NCBI GenBank assembly: GCA_009192285.1
Contig: WBVU01000003.1
Coordinates: forward strand, 2,821,973 to 2,885,972
From: Morchella semilibera
Taxonomy: Eukaryota; Ascomycota; Pezizomycetes; Pezizales; Morchellaceae
Direction: 5' to 3'
Length of the DNA stretch: 64,000 nt
This document shows positions 1 to 13,098 of this stretch, one piece after another. The stretch's first letter is position 1. Every line of letters starts with the position of its first letter. Below the pieces are notes generated by a model. The model was not told the origin of the DNA. It made no database searches and saw only the letters and a program-made list of their open reading frames with translations. Position numbers and translations under genes: made by a program.

Positions 1-3000
1 TTAGGCATGAGAATCGGGCCGAAATGTCCTTTCATGAACCCTCGACTCCGATTCACCTCTCACGACTGTGGCTCATATGCAAGTTGGACGAAAGCGGTTG
101 TTTATTTTCATCCTACGCCTCTTCCTCCAGCACAAGGTTTCGCACGTGAAGTGTCTGTGTTTATGTTCCGGATGACCCGGGTCAGAGACGGCTTCCTGCC
201 TGTCTGCTGCTTTCGGGACCCGTCCCCATGTCCACCAGGAAATTACTCAACATGACCATGGAATAACCTAGAAGGTAATCAATCCTTCTAAAAATAAATC
301 AACATGAATTAGAAGCTCAGTTCGAAGCGATCAAGAATACTTTCAAATGATTATGGAGCATTTAGTGGGGGCCGATCACGTGCTTGACCTATCCTACCCT
401 AACCCTTATTCCGCATTACACAATCGCCCAGCCTCATCAAAATCAAAGTTATCGAATGACCTATTTTCCCGCATCAAGGTCATACAAAGTGCAATACCGG
501 CTGTGGGTTCCTTTACAGGAAAGTATCCTACATGCAGTTGAACTGCCTGACAACGTAGCTAGCTTTGTGTATTACTGCAAGGATATTGTAGGTAGGTACA
601 TGTATTTCATACGACATATACCTACGGTACGTTGCTTGACGGAAGCCGCCGAAGAACTCTCCTGGAAAGCTGGAAAGAGGGTTTTAAAGTCACTAGATGT
701 CCTAGATGTCACAAAAGTTTGACACTGATCAACAGTCTCGGCCGGATAGCCACACATAGTACTCAGAGCTGAGGTCGGCCGATAGTGACAATTTTGTCGT
801 CCCAATTTTCAGGGGGGGTGGGTTCAATTGGGTAACAGTTTGTGCATAGCCACACTACATATTAAACCGTTGATTACTATCGTTTTTAAACTCTACCGAC
901 TGGAGCAGAGGCCTTGGCCTAGCTTTGGCACATTCCAAGAGCTTACTTACCTCAAATACCTATCAGTACTATGCCTTACATGGAGCTGAAAATTTAAGAT
1001 ATTTACTAATATATTATTGTACCTTTCCTGAATTTGAAATGTAGCAGCACCTCAATATGTTGGCGACCCCGCCATGCTGCCCAACTCCGCAGAACCATCA
1101 TGATCGAGGATACAAAGAAAAGACTGTTACCTATGGGGTTTTAGGGAGGAGCCATTGCTATGTTACGATTTGTGTGTGTTTATGTTTATGTTAATATTTA
1201 TGTTTATGTTGCTTGTTGGTTGCCTCGAAATGCCCTGTATTTACAAGAAGCAGACTGTCGCCTCCTATTCGTGGATCGATTAAAGGTTCGGTATTAGCGG
1301 GGGTGAGAATAGGGTCGCTACCTTGCACTTTGCACACACCATTACAATCCCATGCACTTAATTGGTATAAACAAAACAAACACGCCCGAGGAGCTCAACA
1401 TAACATCCTTGCGTTGTGATACACACCTAGATTAAATGCACATGCATATACCAACCTCGAAGATAAAGCTTATATCTTATTCGAAGATATCTTGGACGGC
1501 TGAGAACATCCTAATTCTGATGCTATATGATGCTTTGATATGCACCTATGATGTGCACTTTCTACTGGAATATATAAACATTTGATATAATGTTTTTTTT
1601 TTAGGAATCGGCGCTGCTGATGCACTTGGAGAAGTGCCGGATCTCTGAAAGGGCTCCATATGAGGATTCAGACTCTATTAGAAGACGAGCTGATGTATGC
1701 GGAAGGTCTCCAGACCGGCTCGGCCACATCTACCAAATGATACTAGGTCCAGCTGGATATATAAGCGTACACCTGCGACCACCGCTCGTTGTTATGGTCA
1801 GGATAAACTTCAATTTTGGCCATTGGCTCGGATGTAGTAATAATTTTATTCGGCCTTGGACTAAGAAATCTTGGGTGTATAAACTAACCTAACCCTAACA
1901 TCTGACGATCAACAAAACGGTTACATTATTAATTCAGGTCACAAGCTCGGTCCAAATATATCCCGGCAACTACATGTATGCACATGTAAGTACATGTATC
2001 TACCTATCTGAAATCCGACCCTTCTTATTTTGGAGTATGACATAAAGTATGAGGCTCGGTATTGACTGGTAATACATAGAAAACACTTAAACAGCCCATC
2101 GGGATCTTATGCCATCAGCCGCAGTGGCCTGGTACGTACAGCTGGTTGATGACAGGCTGCAGAATACTACATCTACTTATGTCACAATGGCCGACTATCC
2201 AAGTTATAAACACTACATGTACTATAAATGAGCCTGTGCCCCCAGGCGGGGGGTCCGGACAACCACGGGAACATTTAATCGATGTTTCTCTTCATTGTAT
2301 TAAAATGCGTGTTCTGTAATCAAGCCCTCATTTTGAGTCAACTTCATAAGTTGTCACTCGATTAATTGCTTTTATGGGAAAGGAGACAATTTTGGCGTAG
2401 TACAGGCACATCATGCGGGGCTGAGTAGAGAGATAAGAATACCCTCACGATTACTTCTAGAAGGCTTCGAAACCTTCTTGTCTTAATATGGTCATATAGG
2501 TACGTGCGTCTATGTAGGCATATGTTAGGGCTAGTAGCCCGCTATTTATGATTTACGTAGCCACGCCCGTCCACGAATTAATAGTTGATCCGGTCTATAA
2601 ACCTCCCTCTTAGGTGGTCCAGTCTAGTCTAAAAACCAATTTAAGGTCAGTTACAGATAATTTCAACTTCTGGAAGCGGACATGCAAGTGACACGATGTC
2701 ATAGGTGCAGCTGCTGCGCCCATTCTCCCTATCTTAACTATCGACCACGGATCCTGCACTGTGACTATACGATACCAAAAATTAGATCACCACCTATTAA
2801 TGAACATCTCTATGGCCGATCCCGAATCGCTGTGAGGTATCATCAAATAAACACATAAGGTTAGGACGGATCTCCAAAATAGACATAACACTAAAAATCA
2901 ACTAAATGCTATGAATCGAAGAGAAGAATTAATCGGCCTTTGTAAGGCAGTTGGTCCAAACTTTCTACTCTTGAACGATAGAACCAATTGCAAAGAATAG

Positions 3001-4505
3001 ACAATCTAACTATTTCGACGATGACCCATAACTTAATTATGAGAGATGATGATAATAAGAAAAGAAGAAGCAACAGGGCTAACAACATAAGTTATGTATG
3101 TACTTAACATAAGTCACAACATTATCCTATGCTTTGCATGCCACGTATGGTCCCTTTGACCCAGAGTCACAGTGTCCTCAGTCTCCTCACCACACCTGCT
3201 TATTAATACTAAGTTGGAGGTTTGCGCCTAACCTGCTCCACATCGTCTCCCCCCATCCCGAATTCCCCGTTAGCCGCGCATAAAGGACCCACTTGTAAAC
3301 CATCTTTGGGCGCTGTGACTTTCGAAAGCATTACACAATATGTATGTGATGGCTATCTATCCCTTTTGTTCTGTTCGTGGCTTTTTCTGTAATTAATGCC
3401 TCGTTTTTGTTACAGTTACTAGTAAAAGTGTTACTACTCAGAGTAAACAAATTAGGCTTTAATTACTTGTGTAGTTGTTGGTATCACTACGAGACGTCTA
3501 GGCGTGCAACTTATTTCTGGGGCCAGTATTAGATAGCCTTCAAGACAAGCTAATTACTGTACAGAGTCTGGTAGAATTATTGCGAAAGTCAACACTAAAA
3601 GAGTGGGTTTCTTGGTCCGTGCTCACAGCAAAAGTCCTTTCAAGAGCCAATGGGACTACCGGGTCACGGAAAACACACTTTCACAATAATTCTACCAGAC
3701 TCTGTATATATTTTCTGTTCGGGTCCGTGCCTGTTGCTACTCCGTTAACCTTCAAAACTAGGGATGGTATGTAATAGGCCTTAGGCTAGAGTTGAAGCCG
3801 AAGACCCGGGCTTTTTATGGTTAGGCCTTGCATCTTGAAACCCGAGCCAGGCCGGGTCTCCGGCAATTTGAGGCCTAGTCCTATCGCACTGACTCGGGCT
3901 TGATAAACTCTCTATTAAGCCCTGGAGACCGGATCTCGGCCAGACTTAATTATGATTTATGGAATTTCCTGGAAAGCTCCTTTGATGTGGGTCACAGTGA
4001 GTCTCTTACTCGTGTTTTATTCATGGCCCAAGTCTCTTTAATCAGCAGGCTCTTAGAGGAAAACAAGAGTTTCGGCTTTCAAGACCTGGTCAGGTCGGAC
4101 TATGTAGACTGAGGCAAAGCCGGGTTCGGGCTAGCCTACATCCGCGCCTGCGCAAAACATAAGGCAGCCCGGAGTGAGACCTAGTCTCACGAACCTTTGC
4201 TTCCGGCGCCTAGCTATAGAAGAGCATACATATTTGTACCGTTCTCTGACCTGGACGCCTGGATCAGGATGATCATCTTAGGAAACTCTATGCTCTGAAT
4301 GGGCACCCGACGGTGAATGGAGCCTGATATGCTCTAGGTCTCGTTTCAAGAGTCGTTGTATTCGTTCGCTGCATGCCACAGAAACACGTTTTCTACTATT
4401 AGGGCTAATGGGGCTGTTTAGATGAGTGCTGTCCTGCTGTTCGTCGGTGGTAGGTGTTCGTTTCTGGGCTAGCTAGTATGGTATTTAGAGGCCGTGGGTT
4501 AGGGC
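1..4505. other. Intergenic, no gene recognised
   Basis: AT-rich sequence with scattered TACATGTA-type palindromes (around 598, 1972, 1992 and 2215). The open frames here are short, overlap on both strands and show no family motif or sensible splice structure. The only structured item I can support is the inverted-repeat element at 3560-3706, listed separately. The stretch 3770-4200 is richer in GC with repeated CCCGGG and AGGCCT words, but I could not assign it to a family. Confidence 0.6.
3560..3706. mobile_element. MITE-like element with 30-bp terminal inverted repeats (family A)
   Basis: The left end (3560-3589, beginning TACAGAGTCTGGTAG) is the reverse complement of the right end (3677-3706) with one mismatch. 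Both ends carry the dinucleotide TA, as expected for Tc1/mariner-type non-autonomous elements, which duplicate TA on insertion. The 87-bp interior has no coding potential. It is 147 bp long, and the near-perfect termini suggest a fairly young copy. Family assignment to Tc1/mariner is inference from size and TA ends. Confidence 0.75.
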
Positions 4506-4707
4506 TTGCTCACCATTCATGACTCGTGCATTTCCCCGAATTACCCGGCTGCTGACTACACTTATCCTAACCAATCACGGCCCTGGCAAATCCAATCTCG
4601 AAACCGAAACGCCGCGCACCTTATCCCCCGCGAATATCACCCCCGACACCCCTCCATCTCCGCTCCCTCCTATCAAACACCCCCCGCTCCGCCGCCCCAT
4701 CTAGATA

Positions 4708-5932
4708 ATGGCATTCAGACTACCTCTCCGACGGCTGCTGCTGGGCAGCACCACTCTGCTGCGCAATCCCGTGGCGGTATCCGTCAAGCGGGGCATTGCC
4801 TCGTCGGCCGTGAGGAGGAGCGATTCATTGAATGTGGTGAGTACTCGACCGCCGCCTTCCCCTACCACCACCGGAACGAAAGGGAAAAAATTGAGAAGAA
4901 AGCTCAATTGGTTGACCAAAGCCCTTATGAGAATAATGTAGCATCGCGATACACCGGAAAACAACCCAAGCATCCCATTCAAGTTCAACGAACAGAATCT
5001 GAAGCTCATCGACGAGATCCTCAAACGCTACCCGCCTCAATACAAGAAGGCGGCTGTCATGCCAATCCTTGACTTGGGACAAAGGCAGCACGGGTTTGCC
5101 TCCATTAGTGTTATGAACGAGGTGGCAAGGATATGTGAGATGCCGCCTATGAGGGTTTATGGTATGTCTCTCCATAAATAATCAAGCTGGGTAGACATGT
5201 TTGAGAAGGAGGAGGAGGAGGAATTGAGAGTATGGCGGCTCAGTCTTAAACATCAGTTGATTTAAAGGTAAACATAATAGTTGTTTGAGCTGACCATTTT
5301 GGGATATTTGAACAGAGGTCGCAACCTTCTACACCATGTACAACCGCAACCCCATGGGCAAATACCATATCCAAGTCTGCACAACTACCCCATGTATGCT
5401 CTGCAACTCCGATTCCGTTCTAGAGGCCGTAGAGAAGCACCTCGGGATCAAGCCCGGCCACACCACTGCAGATGGCATCTTTACCGTGACCGAGGTAGAG
5501 TGTCTTGGTGCTTGTGTCAACGCGCCTATGGTCCAGATCAACGATGACTACTACGAGGATCTTACCGCAGAGAGTGTAGTGCAGCTCCTGGACGCACTCA
5601 AGGCTACCGCGGACCAGATGCCTGCTCAAGCTCACACCTGGGACAACCCTGCGCCTACTGGGTCGACGAGTGGGTCTGGAACCGGTGCATTGACAGGCAA
5701 GGACAAGGGTGTTAAGTCTGGATCTGCGATCGGTAGGTTATAAGCTTCTACAATGTGCTTTCTACTGGTGTGCTGATACTGTGCAGGAACCTCAAAGGGG
5801 CGGAGAGTAGGTGATGTTGTTGTCCCACCTGCTGGCCCAATGAGTGGAAGGTCCACTTGCGAGAACTCTGCGGGTTTGACTAATTTGACGGGAAATAAGT
5901 GGAGTACAGAGGTGTTCAGGAAGGATTTGTAA
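4708..5932 (+). CDS. nuo24: NADH:ubiquinone oxidoreductase 24 kDa subunit (complex I, NDUFV2/NuoE family)
   Basis: Exons 4708-4836, 4942-5161, 5316-5732 and 5787-5932 give 303 aa; all junctions are GT-AG and keep phase. The product is the matrix-arm subunit of mitochondrial complex I that carries the N1a [2Fe-2S] cluster. Visible evidence: an Arg/Ser-rich N-terminus without acidic residues ([13 protein letters not shown]), typical of a matrix targeting peptide; the family block [25 protein letters not shown]; and the four cluster cysteines in CTTTPC and ECLGAC. The Ser/Gly/Thr-rich stretch near residues 230-260 is a fungal-type tail before GPMSGR. The start is the first ATG of the frame and gives the presequence. 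No operon-like neighbours; Vps62 lies 1.9 kb downstream on the same strand. Confidence 0.95.
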
Positions 5933-7802
5933 ATGGCTTTAAGTATGGCTGGTTGTGTAGATAAACTATTAGTGCAGAAGCATGGAAAATTAAGGCTAAC
6001 AAGGGAACTTGCATTTGTTATACCAATGTTATTGTTAAACAATTTACGGTACGATCCATGAGCTCCAGATATATATATATATATAGCTATAACCGAGCTT
6101 AGAATATATCATCCTACCACTAGATAGGTGTACTTTAAGTAACTACATGTACTTAGTTTCTCGTATTATTTTTATATTTATTTTAGCCAAGAAGAGGTAG
6201 GGGCGTACTGACACATGGGTCCAAAAACAACATTCCTAACCCTCTAGATCTTGGCTGATATATCTCCCGGCTTTAATTATAAGCAAATAGGAATGATAAC
6301 ACGTACTGGTATATACGCCTTACGATTACAGTACTCAAACCAAGTTATCGCAAGGATTCCTTTTAGGCGACGGGTGTTGCCGCGGTTAGAAAGCTTCCCT
6401 ATGTAACCTTACCAGAAGGTACTTCTTTGCATGTCATATAAGATGTGGTCGCGTGCCAATATTAATAGATACACACATACGGTGTGGATTTTACCCAGAG
6501 AAGGAGTATTGTTCGTACTACATGGAAAGTACTCACTGCACTTTACGACCTTCGCAACTTGGTACATAAAATGCTTTGGTAACTGATTATGCCTGGTCCT
6601 TGTTCGCCTCAAGTACTCTACTCTACGTGCTGACCACGCACAAATGAGATCGTGAAAACAATATGTCGTCACACATAAGTACTTAACTCAAACTCACACA
6701 TCCCAGTATTTCCCTTGTTATCATGTAGATTTCTTTCGACCCCTCTTCCCCGCCTCACCACATCACATCTTATGGGCCTTGCCTTCACCTGAACACCTAG
6801 ACAGCCATTTCCTTTAGATATCGAGCGGGGTCTAGCTGGATCGAATCACCTATTATCCCACACCCTCTTTGACTCTCTATCACTACAGACTTTTCTATCT
6901 TGCTCTTGATATTCTAAGCACCGTTATTCCATTGCTGGCTACATACCACTAGGTGCTTCGAGTTTCTTTACTTGGTTTATTCATTCACTCACACATCAAA
7001 GATTACTCAACTTCCCACTCGTCCCAAGCCGACCCCCGGCGGTTGTTATCACGAAATCTCTCTCTCTCTTTCCCTTCTTTGTTGTCGCTCATTCGGCTCG
7101 GAGATCTTGTTCCCGGTTTTACATACCTTGCTTGCAGATTAGTTAAGCTGCATACATCCCATTCGCCAGGCAACTACACCTTGTAGGTTTCCTTCGCTGC
7201 CGGCCACGTCGAGCTGTTTTTCCCCCCGAAAAACGAAGCTTGCCGGATTTAACACCCTATCTCCTCCCGGGCTTCTGATTCGCTACTTGAATTTTTCGGA
7301 AAGTCCAGTTCCCGAAAGTTTGACTCTTGCTGCACTGAGGTGAGGTGGGGAAACCTTGGGACGTCATAAAAAATATCATCTTCTAGCTCCTAACTCCATT
7401 CGAATTCCAGTTGCTGTAGCAAGTTGAGTAAAAAAAGGTTTAAAAAAAAAAAAACAAGCAAAGTAGAAGAAGAAAGGTACGGCCAAGCGTTTCTGTTTTG
7501 TCTAAAAAAAAAAAAAACACAAGGACCTTTCCATGGTATGGGGCGGCTCTATGCGTCCATGTCGTTCCTCCCCTGAGCAAAAGTGCTGAAATAATGCTTG
7601 TCATGATCAAGAATCTCCAGGTTCTTGCTTACAGCACCTATGTGGTCTCTGCATGTTCTGGGATTGAAATTCCGCAATCCGCTATTGAATTAGTAACCTC
7701 AAGCTGACTTGACTTTTCGGTCCGATTAGTTGTTGTGCTTAGCTAGCTAGTTTCTTAGTGTGGCACCACCACTAGCAACTCCGAACTTCCTCTCCAGCAA
7801 TC
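5933..7802. other. Intergenic spacer with pyrimidine-rich Vps62 upstream region
   Basis: No convincing gene. An (AT)n run lies near 6068-6084 and a TACATGTAC at about 6147. From about 6720 to 7200 the plus strand is rich in C and T, as in fungal promoters and leaders, followed by A-tracts near 7441-7455 and 7504-7516. Open frames are short and featureless. Confidence 0.5.
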
Positions 7803-9599
7803 ATGCGTCATAATTTGAAATCGCAGAGTCCCATTCAGTTATTATCTACTGTTCCCAATCCATATGGAGCTCCGCAATCATATACCCCCACCACTCCCTC
7901 TGCCGGCGGATTTACCCCCAATGTCACAACTACTCCCACCACACACTACTACTCACCACAACAGCTTCTCGTCGACTCGGTCCTCCTCATGCTACTCCTA
8001 ACTCGCAGGTGGTTCGGCGCATATTTCTCGCTGGGGTCCGTCGGCTGGTTGTGGCATCAGAATGTCATTAATAGGGAAGCGCCGGATAACTGGAGCGCCG
8101 GTGAATACGCGGGCGCAGATAAAGAGCTGGGCGGGTGGGATGCGGCGATCTGTAAGGGCATAGGGCTCTGCAGGAATAAGTTTGGGAGCATTCATGTGGA
8201 GAAGGATATGCGAAAAAGTGAGAATGATTTTGAGAGCACACCGAATTTCGTTATAGATTATGGTAAGTTTTCCTTTTCGTTTGGTGGATGAGGGAACGGT
8301 TACTGGATGGATGTAGAGTACTGACTGTGGGGAATGATAGCTCCCTATGTGTATCTTTACAGCCAGGAAAGGTTCCTGCCGGGCGATATTGGTGAACAGT
8401 AGGCCGTCCTCATAAAATCTCTAATACTTCCTATTACTGACTTTGTACTAGTCTCCGGCACACTATTCCCTATCTCAACTACTCCCCAATCACATCCTAC
8501 AACAACCACCAGTCACTAAAAAACCTCGCCGACCTAAATCAATTCGGGACCAACGTCTATCTCACCTCTGACGACGACCCCGAGCATCCCCCCGAATGGC
8601 TCCGCGGCGACCGTAACAAGCCGATCTCCCCGGGAAGCGACAACGGCGATCTGCTAGGGATGAGCGCGGCGCCCGGTATTATAATATGGGTCGAAAAAGA
8701 GGGAGGGATTATAGACGCATTTTATTTCTACTTCTATAGTTTCAATCTCGGGAACAAGGTGGCGGGCTGGAGATTTGGGAACCATGTAGGCGACTGGGAG
8801 CACAATGCCGTAAGGTTTGTGAATGGACAGCCGGAATCGGTGTTTTATAGTGAGCACAGCGGGGGCGCAGCATATGAGTATCAGGCTGTCGAGAAAATCG
8901 GATTGCGGGTTTGTTCTTCCCTCCATCTTCCCATAGACATTACGGTCGCTGATGGAAAATAGCCAATATCTTATTCCGCGCGAGGATCTCATGCGAATTA
9001 CGCCAGGCCTGGTGTTCATTACTATGCTATTCCGTTCCACCTACTCGCCGATGTCACAGATAAGGGCACGCTGTGGGACGTCACAAAGAATTCGTACATC
9101 TATAAATGGAATATGACAGCCGATATCTTGACGGCGAGCAAAGAGACGCCATTAGCACCAGTGGAGTGGTTCAATTTTGAGGGAAGATGGGGGGACCGGT
9201 TTTATCCTCTGAGTGACCGGAGGCAGTATAGGGTTGCCGGACAGTATCGTAGGTTTTCTCCTCATTTACTTGAATTGGGCACTTCAAGGCCATTGTACCA
9301 ATACTTCAAATGGTCATGCCGGGTGTATTCTATGCTAATATCTTGTCACAGACTACGTAAACGGCCCTACAGGCCCCAAGTTCAAGAACCTCGACCGCAA
9401 GGAGATTTGTCAAAACGAGGGCATCTGTGTTGTCCAGCCAAGCTTGACTGTGAAACTAGAGGGCGTCAAGGGTGGTAAATGGGACGAAGAGGACATTCCA
9501 TGGCCAGGCGACTCCAAAGAAGAGACGGATGTCGAAGGCGCAGATGGGTATGATTTTGGGGGCGACTACGCTGGTGAGGCTGGCGCTGAGTTAGATTGA
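7803..9599 (+). CDS. VPS62: Vps62-family protein (vacuolar protein sorting-associated protein 62)
   Basis: Exons 7803-8262, 8341-8398, 8452-8908, 8963-9248 and 9352-9599 join in phase to give 502 aa. The family is defined by yeast Vps62, linked to cytoplasm-to-vacuole protein traffic; its molecular activity is not established. Characteristic blocks read across the splice junctions: VIDYAPYVYLYSQERFLPGDIG, the NKVAGWRFGNHVGDWEHN core, YSARGSHANYARPGVHYY near residues 325-345, and QYHYVNGPTGPKF before an acidic C-terminus. A hydrophobic patch (LLVDSVLLMLLL, about residues 59-70) near the N-terminus could be a membrane anchor. The first exon is the least certain part: it has Thr/Pro-rich residues with no obvious counterpart, and the start is simply the first ATG in frame. 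Confidence 0.88.
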
Positions 9600-12500
9600 T
9601 ATTGATCATGAATCGGGTAACGATTCTTATTTGTTTTCTCTCCCTCGTTTATTATGGGTTTGGTGTTAGAGATAACCGGTGTTTTTTTATTGCATGTTTG
9701 GCGGCCTTTTATTTTCTTTGTTCGCTTCTTCCCTTTCTCCTTTCCCTTCTTCATTCCTTCCCTTCTTCCTTTTGTTATGACTTGCAATCGCATGAGCTTA
9801 CGGAGCGCACGCATACGGAGTCCCTAAAATGACTGGGCCTTTTCTTCTTTCATCTTCCAGCACAGATTTCAATTTGGAGCATGCATGGGGTGCATTTCCC
9901 TTTTTTTCTTTTCTATTTTGCTCCGGCGGAGCTTGATGTATCATATGTAAACATACCAAATCCTTGATGAGAAATTCCGGAAAGTTTAGTTTAGACTTAG
10001 TTCCAATATTCCATGTAAGATGTAATCATTGATCCCCTAAACGAATTTTGTCGCCGAGTGATTGTCTGTGAGTAAGTGCAAGGCCCCTTTTTTTTTCTTT
10101 TTTTCCTTTCTTTTTTTGTTTATTTCATTAACCGTATATAGTAAGTATAAGGACTACAAACGGACTCCACGACCACACTACGTATATGTAGCGGCGTTTC
10201 TTGTAATATTCACGTAGTTTAGTCCTTACCCTTTGCGAACGAACTGTTCGTAGGTACAGAAGCGTGAGTACTAAGAAAGGCATAATGAAAGAAACCAGAA
10301 AGAAATGAACAGGGAAACAAAAAGTGCGGTCTGGCCCAACGACAAGGTTCCTAGTCCAATATATATATATATTCCTAAACCCCATAAATCCAATATCATC
10401 ATATATCTTTACCCTACTATGCCCTCCTTCTTGCATATATGTAGTCTCTGATACCAACAACCACTTCCCTTCATATTTGTACCCCCCTACCTGCGATATA
10501 CTAAACGGAGGGCTAACTAACCCGACATAGAATCTCCCCAAGAGACACCATCCCCCCATATATAATTATGTAGTTTTCCCACATCCCGCACTACAGCCAC
10601 CGAGGCACGGTACGGCCCAAGCTCAGCCCAGTCGAACAACCCTAGATGTTAGGGGTGGTGGGTCATGAGATATCACTCGATGGATCTGCTGCCCCCCCCC
10701 CCCACCCCCACCCCCTTTCTCCGGCCGCTCGAACGAACGGGGTACGGGCCGACGAGCCCAGAGTAGCACGGCGGTGCGTGCGGGGACACAAACGGAGGAG
10801 GGAGCGAATAAAAATGGGGCTTGGGATCGGAAGATACACGGGTAAGCAAGAAGCCGGGAGAAAGTGCGGATAGGTTAGGTTAATTTTTCAGCGAGTGCGG
10901 GGGCGACGGAGTTCGCGGGTGGGGGTGGGGGTGGGGTGGGAGCTTCTCTCTCCGCTGGCCGCTTCTCACCACACCAAGCCACAGGACCGGTGGGCGGGGG
11001 CGGAGATGCGGCGTGTCTCCTCTAATCCAATTTACCAGCCCCATCATGGTATATCAAGCACAAGGGGAGGAGAGCACCCCCCCCCCCACCCTACTGGCGG
11101 TTCAGATAACTTACTCATCATCCCTACAGGCAAACTTTAATCACTACCGAGATTCTCTACCAGCTTCCCCCCCCCCCGGGGGGAGAAGTTATAGTTGGGT
11201 CACTCGCGCTCACTCGGCTGCATACCTCGCAGGCGCCCACGCCATGTACCTACATGTACCTACATGTACCTACATTCCCGCCCCCACACCCACACCAACC
11301 CGGCATCCACTTCCCTACAGCCCAACCTACTTCTTAATAGATCTGGGTAGATGCTTCCGGCCGGATCTCGCTAGCAGCTATAGTGCCGCATAGACCAGCC
11401 CCACGGATCTACTTCACATTATAATATTACTGGTGTGTATATATCGCTGATAACAGGCAGACAATTACAAGATCAGAGGCGGTGCCTCACACCCCAGCCA
11501 AACTTTAAAAAGGACCCATGCAATAATTGCATATCTCTCTCATACCAACATACATATATCTATAGAGCGATAACCACCATACCCGCCGAGTTAGGGATGC
11601 ACAAACCTAAAATCCACAGCATACCGCACTATCACGTCGATCGACCTACATACACTTACATGTATATACTTAATGTATACATCCACAAGGCATGCGGCGC
11701 ATTCAAACACTCTCCCCGGTATAAAACTATGATAACGATAATCCATCCGCATAGACCCTCCCCTCGAAACCGCACTCCCGAAAAAAAAAGAGAGCTTAAA
11801 CTTAAAAAATGCACCCATGTACACATTATTCCCAACCGCGCCTAAAGTATATGTTACATACCGACATTTCATCGAGTGATCACCCATGACGGCACCCACA
11901 CCACACCACACCACACCACACCCACGCCCCTCCTGCACCGCGCCTCCTAAACCTCCAGCCCCCAACCCCCCATGATAGGAAAAAAAAACTGCTCAAGATC
12001 GAGAGCGCCGTGCCTATAGTTATCACCTTAATTCTAGCCACTGGAAAAAAAAAAAAAAACTAAATTGCAAGGAAGGGAACTGATGACCCTAATCAGATAG
12101 ACACATGTAGGTATGTATGTAGGTACATGGACTTTTCCCCGGGAATCGATAAGAACTTCCCCTTTCGAAGGTACCCACAATACGCACTCCTACCATCGCC
12201 ACCCCCGTGCAGAATCGCTAGCTAGGTACACACACATGCATATCTATCTATATCTAGCAGATTCGCCTCGCCAGATAGACCCCCATACTCATGTATACAT
12301 ACACATATGCACAGCTGCAGGAACGCGTTACGGGGAGTAATATACAAAGTAAAAGCAGGTTGGCGGCGGCGGCGGCGGCGTCGCACCACCACCACCACTA
12401 CCACCACGACGACGACGACGACGACGACGCCACCACCGTCATCAGGCCCTAGAGATACCTTCTAAGGGTGTAGGCACAGGGGTTCAAGATCGTTGAGCGG

Positions 12501-13098
12501 TAGCGTGGCATGGGGTATGGGATTCCCACCACGTACCACCCCACCGCTTGGTTCACTTGGGCTTTGGCAGCCAGCCGCATGGCGTTACGTTGGGCAATCG
12601 ATTGGTAGAGATCTACTCCCTAGCTTCAACTCCACTTATCTAATGGCTGGAAATATATGCATATATATATAAAAAAAACTGACCTCTCAAACTTTATGTA
12701 ATCATGATAAAGTGTCGAATAAGTTAAAAACAGACAAACAAATGAAAAATAATTCCACTCTGATATCTATTGTCACAATATTGAATTGTGATGCAATTTC
12801 CTAAAGTCTTGCTTGAACGCTTAATCGCTCTGAAGGAAATTCATACATAATACATGTATACTCATCAAAAAAAAATTGATAACAAACCACCCGTACAGGA
12901 GCATAGCCAAAAGAAGAAGAAGAAGAAGAAGCCAAACAATAAACATCAAAGACAAAGCCAACCCCCCTCCCCCCCCCAAAAAAAAAATAGTAATAAGGCA
13001 AAATAACCAACGTTAAACCTCCCGAGATAAACTTATGTTTACCTGATAATAAAAAAAAAAAAGAGGAAAGTGGCCTCCGGATAATAGACTCGAACAAG
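9600..13098. other. Low-complexity spacer between convergent genes
   Basis: No gene supported over about 3.5 kb. The spacer holds homopolymer and dinucleotide tracts (C runs near 10692-10710, 11080-11088 and 11168-11177; A runs near 11985 and 12045), TACATGTA copies including three tandem CTACATGTAC-type units at 11246-11272, a pentamer run of ACACC around 11893-11921, a (TA)n run near 12655-12670 and the trinucleotide microsatellite at 12360-12440. Both flanking genes end here, so it is shared 3' sequence. A 143-codon minus-strand frame at 10128-10559 shows no family motif. Confidence 0.6.
12362..12439. repeat. Compound trinucleotide microsatellite (CGG)n-(ACC)n-(ACG)n
   Basis: About 78 bp of consecutive perfect or near-perfect triplets: GGC/CGG units, then CAC/ACC units, then ACG units repeated about nine times. 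It lies in non-coding sequence between convergent genes. Such tracts expand and contract by slippage; no function is visible. Confidence 0.85.

Noticed and set aside
384-722. 112-codon plus-strand frame near the left edge
   Set aside because: No family motif, no splice partner, AT-rich region with competing frames on both strands.
10128-10559. 143-codon minus-strand frame with hydrophobic stretches
   Set aside because: Composition follows the local AT-rich and repeat sequence, no recognised motif, no supporting exons.
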